13,715 nucleotides of DNA, taken from NCBI GenBank assembly GCA_048394785.1, contig DBFJGL010000117.1, positions 1 through 13,715 of the forward strand. The letters are read 5' to 3'. The notes under the pieces were generated by a model. That model was not told where the DNA came from and made no database searches. It saw only the letters and a program-made list of their open reading frames with translations. Source of the stretch: DBFJGL01 sp048394785. Lineage in GTDB: Bacteria; Bacillota; Clostridia; Christensenellales; CAG-917. Below are positions 7,779-13,715 of the stretch, piece after piece. Within the stretch, counting starts at the first letter, position 1. Each line of letters opens with the position of its first letter. A program made the translations under genes and the position numbers.

Positions 7779-8960
7779 TCAATGGTGGAACAGTCTGACG
7801 TTTGTGAACGCCATTGCCATACCGAGTTTATTGCAAGTGTCGATGACGATGTCGTCGCGCACCGAGCCGCCCGGCTCCGCCACGTATTCCACGCCGCTCT
7901 TGTATGCGCGCATAATATTGTCGTCAAACGGGAAAAACGCGTCGCTTGCAAGCGAAACTCCCTTTACGGCAGCAAGATATGCAAGCTGTTCCGCTCTCGT
8001 AAAAGGCTCGGGACGCACGGAAAAATACTTCTGCCATTCTCCCTCGCGCAAGACGTCGTCGCACTCCTCCGACAGATATATATCAATGATGTTGTTTTTC
8101 TCAGGTCTGCCGACGCCCTCGGCAAATTGCAGATTAAGCACTTTATCGTGTTGTCTTAAATGCCACAAGTCGGCTTTCTGTCCCGCAAGACGCGTGCAAT
8201 GTATGCGCGACTGCTGTCCTGCGCCCACGCCTATCGCCTGCCCGTTCTTTGCGTAGCATACCGAATTCGACTGCGTATATTTCAGCGTTATCAGTGCGAT
8301 TATAAGGTCGGTTTTCGCATTTTCGGGAAGAGTCTTTTCCGTGACGACGTTATCCAGCAAGTCCGCGTTTATGACGGAATTGTTCCTGCCCTGTTCAAAG
8401 GTTATGCCGAACACCTGCTTGCGCTCGATTTCTTCGGGAACGTAATCGGGATTGATTTTTACAATGTTATACGTCCCCTTGCGTTTTGCCTTCAAAATAT
8501 CCAATGCCTCGTCCGAATAAGACGGAGCGATTATACCGTCCGATACCTCTCTTGCTATTATCTTTGCCGTGACCGCGTCGCACTCGTCGGAAAGCGCAAT
8601 CCAATCGCCGAAAGACGACATTCTGTCCGTACCGCGCGCTCTTGCGTATGCGCAGGCGAGAGGGCTGTCGTCAAGCCCTTCTATATCGTCCACGAAACAG
8701 GCGCGTTTAAGCTTGTCGTCGAGCTTGTTGCCTATTGCGGCGGACGTGGGAGAAACGTGTTTGAAAGACGTCGCGGCAACCTTGCCCGTAGCTTTCTTGA
8801 TTTCCTTTACGAGCTGCCAGCTGTTGAACGCGTCGAGAAAGTTGATATATCCCGGTTTGCCGTTCAAAATTTCGATGGGCAAATCCACCCCGTTGCTCAT
8901 AAATATTTTTGCGTCTTTCTGATTTGAGTTACAGCCGTATTTGAGTTCGAATTCTTTCAT
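7779..8960 (-). CDS. Stand-alone AICAR formyltransferase (PurH C-terminal domain only)
   Basis: A 393-residue enzyme that transfers a formyl group from 10-formyl-THF to AICAR, giving FAICAR, the ninth step to IMP. It matches only the AICARFT half of PurH: LKYGCNSNQKDA near the N-terminus, the catalytic K67-H68 (FKHVSP), YARARGTDRMSSFGDWIALS, and near the C-terminus GGSVRDD and GMAMAFT. The N-terminal MGS-like cyclohydrolase domain of bifunctional PurH (about 190 residues) is absent. The frame extends 23 codons upstream, but the ATG at 8960 is chosen because AGGGGGA lies just before it and because the extra codons overlap purO. The neighbouring purO gene supplies the missing cyclohydrolase, so the pair replaces purH. 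Reaction assignment is secure; the symbol purH would be misleading because half of that protein is missing. Confidence 0.93.
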   Translation of the reverse strand: MKEFELKYGCNSNQKDAKIFMSNGVDLPIEILNGKPGYINFLDAFNSWQLVKEIKKATGKVAATSFKHVSPTSAAIGNKLDDKLKRACFVDDIEGLDDSPLACAYARARGTDRMSSFGDWIALSDECDAVTAKIIAREVSDGIIAPSYSDEALDILKAKRKGTYNIVKINPDYVPEEIERKQVFGITFEQGRNNSVINADLLDNVVTEKTLPENAKTDLIIALITLKYTQSNSVCYAKNGQAIGVGAGQQSRIHCTRLAGQKADLWHLRQHDKVLNLQFAEGVGRPEKNNIIDIYLSEECDDVLREGEWQKYFSVRPEPFTRAEQLAYLAAVKGVSLASDAFFPFDDNIMRAYKSGVEYVAEPGGSVRDDIVIDTCNKLGMAMAFTNVRLFHH

Positions 8961-8963
8961 AAA

Positions 8964-8970
8964 TCCCCCT
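8964..8970 (-). promoter_or_regulatory. Formyltransferase ribosome-binding site overlapping the purO stop
   Basis: AGGGGGA, 3 nt before the ATG at 8960. It shares two bases with the purO TAG stop (8969-8971), reading TAGGGGGA. It decides the start: the longer upstream frame would need initiation inside purO. Spacing to the ATG is short, which may lower independent initiation. Confidence 0.75.
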
Positions 8971-9685
8971 ATGCGTTTTTGTTTATCAATCTGTAATCGT
9001 AAGTTTTGCTTTCGACGTCTATATAACACACATAAAGCGAGACCTTGTTTGTCGCGTCCAGATTATTCCATATCTCGTCCGCAAACGCGTCGATGTCGTC
9101 GGGAACGGCGACTCTCTCGGGTTCGCCCGTAAACGTGGGTATGGGATTTCCGTCGCAGCGGTACGTATGGATAAAATGACCGAGACCGTTTAGAGCCTCA
9201 TAATCGAAAGTATATCTGTTGCAAGCCGTTCCGTCCTTATCCGCGCTCTTTAATATTGACATCGAATAACAAAATCCGTCGTTTAAATCGAGAATACCGC
9301 TTATTCTCGGAGTGAGGTTAGGCGCGTCGGGTTCGAAGCAACGCGCTTTAAGACTGTCGGAAAAACTCAAACCCTTTTCAAGTCCCTCGTAAACGGTATC
9401 CGTCTGGTCGCCGTTGGTCACGATAAACTTATCGCCAAATCTGCGCACGGGATAGTATATAATCAGCGAGGGGTCCTCGACTTTGTCAGCGTCGAACGGA
9501 TAAATCTTGACGTTTTCTCCCTCTTTGGCAAACACTCTGTTTCGGCTGTTTTCGCTTCTTCCCATTATGAAGTAAGCAAAAGCCGCCTTTGTTCCGTCCT
9601 CGGATTTACCGATGACTATTCCTCTGCCGGGATAGCTGTTCGAGCCGAGCAACTCGCCGATTCTGTCTACGCCGTAAACACTCAT
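8969..9685 (-). CDS. purO: PurO-type IMP cyclohydrolase
   Basis: A 238-residue protein of the IMP cyclohydrolase family first defined for archaeal PurO (NTN-hydrolase-like fold, unrelated to the PurH N-terminal domain). It is expected to close the ring of FAICAR to make IMP. Family features seen: YPGRG (18-22) with the adjacent VIGKSEDG, GRSENSRNR (42-50), TNGDQTD (90-96), EPDAPNLTPRISG (118-130) and HFIHTYRCDGNPIPTFTGEP (170-189). There is no signal peptide or membrane segment. The ATG at 9685 has AAAGGAG 5 nt upstream. It is followed immediately by the formyltransferase gene, whose product makes its substrate, which is strong context support. A 236-bp spacer separates it from purN. Bacterial members are less studied than archaeal ones, so the reaction is inferred from family and context. 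Confidence 0.88.
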   Translation of the reverse strand: MSVYGVDRIGELLGSNSYPGRGIVIGKSEDGTKAAFAYFIMGRSENSRNRVFAKEGENVKIYPFDADKVEDPSLIIYYPVRRFGDKFIVTNGDQTDTVYEGLEKGLSFSDSLKARCFEPDAPNLTPRISGILDLNDGFCYSMSILKSADKDGTACNRYTFDYEALNGLGHFIHTYRCDGNPIPTFTGEPERVAVPDDIDAFADEIWNNLDATNKVSLYVCYIDVESKTYDYRLINKNA

Positions 9686-9791
9686 AATATCTCCTTTGTA
9701 ATTTCCGCAATTCGTTTTATTCTTCTGCGTTTATGTTTTACAGAACCGCGGTTGTTAATATTTTTCGTCTGCAAAATATATTTGCTTATAT

Positions 9792-9814
9792 TTATCACAC
9801 GTTGCGTGTTATAA
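9792..9814. repeat. 23-bp operator-like inverted repeat
   Basis: Arms TTATCACACG (9792-9801) and CGTGTTATAA (9805-9814) are reverse complements with one mismatch, separated by TTG. The size and near-symmetry resemble a dimeric repressor site, but the RNA could also form a 10-bp hairpin with a 3-nt loop. It does not resemble the CGAA-type PurBox of Bacillus PurR as I know it. Confidence 0.55.
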
Positions 9815-9824
9815 CAATTCTATC

Positions 9825-9847
9825 GATACACGATTAGTGCTTGTATC
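9825..9847. repeat. Short inverted repeat with 11-nt spacer
   Basis: GATACA (9825-9830) and TGTATC (9842-9847) are perfect reverse complements. The repeat lies next to the 23-bp repeat at 9792-9814 and overlaps an 8-bp palindrome TATCGATA (9821-9828). Function unknown; a chance occurrence is possible. Confidence 0.35.
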
Positions 9848-9921
9848 AACACTGCGCTTTGTTTGCGACAACGATCTTTGCAACGCCGCGCGTGACGTTT
9901 GGTTTCCCAATGCACTCTGCG

Positions 9922-10524
9922 CTACCTCTTATTGCCGATACGGTCTGCAACCTGTTCGAGAGCCGCAGGCAAAAGCTTCCATTCAGCCTCTCGCATAACG
10001 CGCAGCTGCAAACTTTCGGGAGTATCGTCGGGTTTTACCGCCACTTCTTTTTGGGAAATAATAGCTCCGCCGTCCGGTATTTCGTTTACGAAATGCACTG
10101 TCGCTCCCGTTATCTTTTCGCCTGCGGCAAGCACGGCTTCGTGCACTTTCAGCCCGTAAAACCCCTTTCCGCAAAATTTAGGTATAAGCGACGGGTGCAC
10201 GTTAAGTATTCTGTCTGCATAACGCGAAGTAAAATATTCGCTTAATATGCTCATAAACCCGGCAAGCACGATAAGCGTTATCCCGTTCGCGTCCAGCAAG
10301 TCTATGATTCTGTCCTCGAACTCGCGCTGAGAGGCGCATTCCTTTTTCAACACCACCGCGACAGGTATATCCGCAAGCCGCGCTCTTTCAAGCGCATAGG
10401 CGTTTGCGTTGTTGGATATGACAAGCGAAATTTTCGTGCTTTTGATAATGCCCGATTTCTCGGCGTCTATCAATGCTTGAAGGTTTGTGCCTCCGCCCGA
10501 CACAAGTACGGCTGTCTTTATCAT
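9922..10524 (-). CDS. purN: PurN: phosphoribosylglycinamide formyltransferase
   Basis: A 200-residue 10-formyl-THF-dependent enzyme that converts GAR to FGAR. Seen: the phosphate-binding VSGGGTNLQALI (8-19), LAGFMSILS (87-95), and the catalytic set N108, H110 (NVHPSLIPKF) and D151 (PDGG), matching N106/H108/D144 of the E. coli enzyme. The loop after the catalytic His is GKGFYGLKVHEA, the longer form common in clostridia, rather than the short E. coli PGLHTH. Length is normal. The ATG at 10524 follows the purM TGA by one base (TGATATG) and has no clear ribosome-binding site, so translation probably depends on ribosomes finishing purM. The gene depends on folate from the FolD product at the operon end. 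No formate-dependent purT is present. Confidence 0.96.
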   Translation of the reverse strand: MIKTAVLVSGGGTNLQALIDAEKSGIIKSTKISLVISNNANAYALERARLADIPVAVVLKKECASQREFEDRIIDLLDANGITLIVLAGFMSILSEYFTSRYADRILNVHPSLIPKFCGKGFYGLKVHEAVLAAGEKITGATVHFVNEIPDGGAIISQKEVAVKPDDTPESLQLRVMREAEWKLLPAALEQVADRIGNKR

Positions 10525-10525
10525 A

Positions 10526-11569
10526 TCAGTAAAGAATTACGCCGTCCGCGCTTTCGACTATTTCGCCGAGCACGTACGCGTCTTCTCCGCAGGATTTAAG
10601 CAGTTCTACCGCCGTCTTTGCGTCCTCTTTTGCAACTGTTACGCTCATTCCGACGCCCATATTGAAAGTGTTGTACATATCTCTTTCGGGAATGTTGCCG
10701 ACTTTTGCTATAAGGTCGAAAATAGGCAGAACTCTTACGTCGGATTTCGCAATCTTTGCGCCGAGTCCCGAAGGTATGCTTCTGGGTATATTCTCGTAAA
10801 AGCCGCCTCCCGTTATATGCGATACTCCCTTTACGGTGATTTTGCTCATAAGTTGGAGTATCGCTTTGACGTAAAGCTTAGTGGGGGTAAGCAGGGTTTC
10901 CAGCACGCCTTTGCCGCCGAGTTCTTCGCGAGGAGAGTTGTCGCACTCCGCAATTTCCTTGGCAAACACCTTTCTGACAAGCGAGAAGCCGTTGGAATGC
11001 ACCCCCGACGACGGCAGAGCAATGATAACATCGCCTGGCGCAACGGAATTTTTGTCTATGACTTTTTTCTTATCGACTACTCCGACGCAAAAACCCGCGA
11101 GATCATACTCGTCCTCGGGATAAAACCCAGGCATTTCCGCCGTTTCGCCGCCTATGAGCGCGCACCCGGATTGCACGCAACCCTCGGCAACGCCCGACAC
11201 AATCGCGGCGATTTTTTCGGGATAATTCTTTCCGCAGGCAATATAGTCGAGGAAAAACAGAGGTTTTGCTCCGCAGCAGATTACGTCGTTTGCGCACATC
11301 GCAACGCAGTCGATACCTATCGTATCGTGCTTATCCAGCAAAAAGGCGAGTTTCAGCTTGGTGCCGACTCCGTCCGTTCCGCTGACGAGCACGGGACGTT
11401 CGATGCCCGTAAGGTCAAGTTCGAACAAGCCGCCGAAACCGCCTATATCCGACGCGGCTCCGCCTGCAAACGTACGGGCGATGTGGCTTTTCATAAGTTC
11501 GACCGCCTTATATCCGGCAGTTATGTCCACGCCTGCGGCGGCGTAACTTTCCGATTTGGAGTTTTTCAT
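10526..11569 (-). CDS. purM: PurM: phosphoribosylformylglycinamidine cyclo-ligase (AIR synthetase)
   Basis: A 347-residue ATP-dependent enzyme that closes the imidazole ring of FGAM to give AIR, acting as a dimer. Seen: AAGVDITAGYKAVELMK near the N-terminus (10-26), SGTDGVGTK (63-71), GIDCVAMCANDV (85-96) and GGETAEMPG (140-148), all hallmarks of the family. The open frame runs 32 codons further upstream into purF, but the ATG at 11569 is chosen: it aligns with known PurM starts, gives the usual length, and has AAAGGA 5 nt upstream inside the last purF codons. The purF stop is one base away, so the genes are translationally coupled. purN follows with another one-base gap. Confidence 0.97.
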   Translation of the reverse strand: MKNSKSESYAAAGVDITAGYKAVELMKSHIARTFAGGAASDIGGFGGLFELDLTGIERPVLVSGTDGVGTKLKLAFLLDKHDTIGIDCVAMCANDVICCGAKPLFFLDYIACGKNYPEKIAAIVSGVAEGCVQSGCALIGGETAEMPGFYPEDEYDLAGFCVGVVDKKKVIDKNSVAPGDVIIALPSSGVHSNGFSLVRKVFAKEIAECDNSPREELGGKGVLETLLTPTKLYVKAILQLMSKITVKGVSHITGGGFYENIPRSIPSGLGAKIAKSDVRVLPIFDLIAKVGNIPERDMYNTFNMGVGMSVTVAKEDAKTAVELLKSCGEDAYVLGEIVESADGVILY

Positions 11570-11570
11570 A

Positions 11571-13007
11571 TTATTCCTTTCCTTTCTCAGATATTTTTTT
11601 CTCGAATTTGTATTTGCCCACTTTCTCGGGTACGGCGGTGGGATAATCTTTCGTAAAACAGGCAAGACAGCATTTGAGTTTGTCGCCTTCGTCGGGAAGT
11701 TTAACCACGTTCTCCAAGCTCAAAAATCCCAAAGAATCCACTCCGATAATCTCCGCGATTTCCTCGTCTGTATGTCTGTTTGCGATGAGCACTTCGGGAG
11801 AATCTATATCGGTGCCGTAATAACACGCGCCCACAAACCTCGGCGCGGTGACCATCATATGAATTTCTTTTGCGCCGGCGTCGCGGAGCAGTTTTACAAG
11901 CTGTGCGCTCGTCGTTCCGCGAACAATGGAATCGTCGACCAAAACGACTCTCTTTCCGCTCACCGTGCTCGGTATGGGATTGAGTTTCATTTTGACGGCT
12001 TTTTCGCGTTTTTTCTGTTCGGGCGCAATAAAAGTTCTGCCGATATACTTGTTTTTGATAAGTCCTATATCGTACGGAATGCCCGACTCCTGCGCATAGC
12101 CCATCGCGCCGTCAAGTCCGCTGTCGGGAACGCCTATTACAACGTCCGCGTCGACGGGGTGCTCCTGCGCCAAAAATCTTCCCGCGCGCAGACGCGCCGC
12201 GTGCACCGAAGTGCCGTCTATTACCGAATCGGGACGGGCGAAGTAAATGTATTCGAATATACATCTGGACGTTTCTTTGCTGCCCACTCTGTCGCGCATA
12301 CTCACAATGCCGTCGGACTTGAACACTATAAGTTCGCCTGGTTCCACATCGCGGATAAACTTTGCGCCCACTGCATCTAGCGCGCAGCTTTCGGACGCTA
12401 CCACGTAATCGCCCTCCTCTGTTACGCCGTAACAAAGCGGACGGAACCCCTGCGCGTCGCGCACGGCAATGAGTTTGCTCGGCGACATTACGACGAGCGA
12501 GTACGCTCCTTCGAGTTTATCGACGGCACGGTTCACCGCTTCCTCTATCGAAGGCGCGCTGAGCCTTTCTTTCATTATTTCGTACGCAATGACCTCGGTA
12601 TCGCTCGTAGTATGGAAAATCGCGCCGTTGAGTTCGAGGTCGCCTCTCAGCTTCCAGGAATTTACCAAACTCCCGTTGTGGGCAAGCGCGAGATTGCCTT
12701 TGATATGATTGACGACGAGAGGCTGACAGTTCGCTCTGTCGTTTGAGCCTTCCGCGCCGTAACGGACGTGTCCGAGCGCGATATTGCCCTCTCCGAGTCC
12801 GTCAAGCACTCTTTTGGTAAAAACTTCGGTGACAATTCCGAGGTCCTTGTAACTTGCAAAAACGCCGTCGTCGTTGACGACCGCGCCGCAGCCTTCCTGC
12901 CCTCTGTGTTGAAGGGCGTGCAGACCGTAATAAACCATATTGGCAAGGTCTTTCTTCTGTGTGGCGAACACGCCGAACACACCACATTCTTCATTCAATT
13001 TTCTCAT
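11571..13007 (-). CDS. purF: PurF: glutamine PRPP amidotransferase, Fe-S type
   Basis: A 478-residue enzyme that makes 5-phosphoribosylamine from PRPP and glutamine, the committed step of the pathway. A 7-residue propeptide (MRKLNEE) precedes C8, which would become the N-terminal nucleophile of the Ntn glutaminase domain after cleavage; HRGQEG is at 34-39. The C-terminal phosphoribosyltransferase domain has the PRPP motif VVLVDDSIVRGTT (354-366). Cysteines at 249, 395, 447 and 450 match the four 4Fe-4S ligands of the Bacillus subtilis enzyme, so this is the oxygen-sensitive, propeptide-bearing type and not the E. coli type. The ATG at 13007 is the only reasonable start, as a stop codon lies ten codons upstream; its ribosome-binding site is weak (GAG about 9 nt upstream). 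Feedback inhibition by AMP and GMP is expected from the family. Confidence 0.97.
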   Translation of the reverse strand: MRKLNEECGVFGVFATQKKDLANMVYYGLHALQHRGQEGCGAVVNDDGVFASYKDLGIVTEVFTKRVLDGLGEGNIALGHVRYGAEGSNDRANCQPLVVNHIKGNLALAHNGSLVNSWKLRGDLELNGAIFHTTSDTEVIAYEIMKERLSAPSIEEAVNRAVDKLEGAYSLVVMSPSKLIAVRDAQGFRPLCYGVTEEGDYVVASESCALDAVGAKFIRDVEPGELIVFKSDGIVSMRDRVGSKETSRCIFEYIYFARPDSVIDGTSVHAARLRAGRFLAQEHPVDADVVIGVPDSGLDGAMGYAQESGIPYDIGLIKNKYIGRTFIAPEQKKREKAVKMKLNPIPSTVSGKRVVLVDDSIVRGTTSAQLVKLLRDAGAKEIHMMVTAPRFVGACYYGTDIDSPEVLIANRHTDEEIAEIIGVDSLGFLSLENVVKLPDEGDKLKCCLACFTKDYPTAVPEKVGKYKFEKKISEKGKE

Positions 13008-13091
13008 AAATTCAAGCTCTGATTTCCGTTTTTAGAAGCGGTGACTTTGGCGCGTGCAAACATTACGTCCGCCGCGTCGGATTTATCGTTG

Positions 13092-13574
13092 TTATTTGTT
13101 GAGTTTTTTATCCTTTTCAAGCACCGCGAGAGTATCTGCCTCGCGCTTTTTGATAAGTTTATCTTTAAGTTCCGCATCGCCGACGGCAATGATTTGGATC
13201 GCAAGCAACGCCGCGTTTACCGCCCCGTCGATGGCAACGGTCGCCACGGGAATACCTGCGGGCATCTGCACGGTCGACAACAGCGCGTCGAGCCCGTCCA
13301 ACGTGGACGACTTAACGGGTATCCCTATTACGGGCAAAACCGTATTTGCGGCAATTGCGCCTGCAAGGTGCGCCGCTTTTCCCGCCGCGCAAATTATCGC
13401 GCCGAATCCGTTGTCCGCGGCGTCAAGCGCAAAAGCGCGTGCCTGTTCGGGGGTTCTGTGCGCCGAATATATATGCGCCTCATATTCCACTCCGAAAGAT
13501 TTGAGCGTATCCATAGCCTTTTCAACGACGCTGAGGTCGCTGTCGCTGCCCATTACAATACCGACTTTTTTCAT
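13092..13574 (-). CDS. purE: PurE: N5-CAIR mutase or AIR carboxylase
   Basis: A 160-residue octameric-family enzyme that forms CAIR, either from N5-CAIR (class I, with PurK) or directly from AIR and CO2 (class II). Seen: GSDSD (9-13) binding phosphate, the catalytic H39 in SAHRTPEQ, GKAAHL (65-70) in place of the common GGAAHL, and the conserved LLSTVQMPAGIPVATVAIDGAVNA-region (99-121). It is otherwise class-I-like, but no purK lies in the window, so which reaction it performs is open. The frame extends 24 codons upstream, through the terminator; the ATG at 13574 is chosen because GGAGGA lies 3-4 nt before it and because it aligns with known starts. It is the first gene of the operon. An 84-bp spacer (13008-13091) without a clear promoter or terminator separates it from purF. 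Confidence 0.94.
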   Translation of the reverse strand: MKKVGIVMGSDSDLSVVEKAMDTLKSFGVEYEAHIYSAHRTPEQARAFALDAADNGFGAIICAAGKAAHLAGAIAANTVLPVIGIPVKSSTLDGLDALLSTVQMPAGIPVATVAIDGAVNAALLAIQIIAVGDAELKDKLIKKREADTLAVLEKDKKLNK

Positions 13575-13592
13575 AAGTCCTCCGTAAGAGAT

Positions 13593-13625
13593 AAAAAAAA
13601 GCAGAATTGCGCGCAATTCTGCTTT
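13593..13625 (-). terminator. Strong intrinsic terminator in front of purE
   Basis: A perfect 28-bp palindrome (13598-13625, arms AAAGCAGAATTGCG and its complement) is followed on the minus strand by eight T (13593-13600, overlapping the stem base). This is a textbook Rho-independent terminator of about 12 bp with a GCGC loop. It ends 18 nt before the purE start, between the structured RNA and the purE ribosome-binding site, so transcription from upstream must read through it or be attenuated here. I found no clear competing antiterminator pairing in the visible leader. Confidence 0.9.
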
Positions 13626-13640
13626 ACGTTTTATTTCGCG

Positions 13641-13715
13641 GCACACCCCTGCCCGATAGAGGGCTTGAAAAGTATCTGTCTTACTTGGCGTGCTCCCGTT
13701 TCCATAGGCATATAT
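13641..13715 (-). ncRNA. 3' part of a structured RNA upstream of purE (6S RNA or riboswitch candidate; 5' end outside window)
   Basis: The minus-strand RNA can fold as a compact three-way junction: a 7-bp stem GCACGCC/GGUGUGC (13687-13693 with 13641-13647, one G-U) encloses a 5-bp hairpin AAGUA/UACUU with a 7-nt loop (13670-13686) and a 4-bp hairpin GCCC/GGGC with a 6-nt loop (13651-13664). It is followed by the terminator at 13593-13625. Known purine, ZTP and PRPP/ykkC aptamer core sequences are not recognisable. 6S RNA is known to lie in front of purE in some Gram-positive bacteria, and the GGGC...GUGUGCCGCG 3' end followed by a terminator would fit its closing stem, but the 5' half lies beyond the window edge, so neither identity nor the full fold can be confirmed. 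Confidence 0.4.

Larger units (their letters stand above)
9686..9921 (-). other. 236-bp non-coding spacer between purN and purO
   Basis: The largest internal gap of the operon. It is AT-rich near purO and contains no coding frame with a plausible start. It holds two inverted repeats (listed separately) and a 10-bp perfect palindrome AACCGCGGTT at 9744-9753. I found no convincing paired -35/-10 on the minus strand and no stem followed by a T-run, so neither a promoter nor a terminator can be claimed. The structures may mark an mRNA-processing or protein-binding region. Confidence 0.5.

Noticed and set aside
11570..11665. N-terminal extension of purM by 32 codons
   Set aside because: It overlaps the conserved purF frame, is unlike any PurM N-terminus, and lacks a ribosome-binding site; the ATG at 11569 has one.
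13575..13646. N-terminal extension of purE by 24 codons
   Set aside because: It would be translated through the terminator palindrome, has no ribosome-binding site, and known PurE proteins start at the MKKVGIVMGSDSD region, where GGAGGA is correctly placed.
13641..13715. Classical purine (guanine/adenine), ZTP or PRPP riboswitch before purE
   Set aside because: The conserved cores of these aptamers as I know them are not present in the visible leader, and the fold found has different loops. A sensor located further upstream, outside the window, cannot be excluded.

Overview
The window holds one long purine-nucleotide operon. All ten genes lie on the minus strand and are transcribed from high to low coordinates: purE, purF, purM, purN, purO-type IMP cyclohydrolase, stand-alone AICAR formyltransferase (the C-terminal half of a normal PurH), purD, purL, guaB, folD. 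All ten frames are intact. No mobile element, CRISPR array, tRNA or rRNA was seen. The organism is most likely an anaerobic member of the Clostridia, perhaps an uncultured gut lineage. This rests on the purE-F-M-N-(H)-D gene order, the single-chain clostridial type of PurL, the clostridial PurE variant (GKAAHL), the Fe-S/propeptide type of PurF, strong AGGAGG ribosome-binding sites and balanced base composition with AT-rich spacers. The taxonomic call is an inference.

Layout, in transcription order. The right edge (13593-13715) carries the 3' part of a structured RNA followed by a strong intrinsic terminator just before purE; the operon promoter lies outside the window. purE is followed by an 84-bp spacer where many clostridia carry purC, then purF-purM-purN packed with 1-bp gaps. 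A 236-bp AT-rich spacer with inverted repeats precedes purO and the AICAR formyltransferase gene, which together replace bifunctional purH. A 118-bp spacer with a good promoter-like sequence precedes purD-purL-guaB, which are tightly packed. A 180-bp spacer with two hairpins and a possible promoter precedes folD. A terminator at 15-41 closes the unit.

Function. The genes cover PRPP to phosphoribosylamine (PurF), GAR (PurD), FGAR (PurN), FGAM (PurL), AIR (PurM), CAIR (PurE), then AICAR to FAICAR (formyltransferase) and FAICAR to IMP (PurO), and IMP to XMP (GuaB). FolD makes the 10-formyl-tetrahydrofolate used by PurN and the formyltransferase. purC, purB, purA, guaA and purK are not in the window and must be elsewhere, or in the case of purK may be absent.

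The most notable points are the in-place replacement of purH by an archaeal-type PurO plus a separate formyltransferase, an IMP dehydrogenase whose active-site numbering matches the Tritrichomonas foetus enzyme without gaps, the structured RNA plus terminator in front of purE (possibly 6S RNA), and a recurring junction design in which the TAG stop codon forms the start of the next gene's ribosome-binding site.
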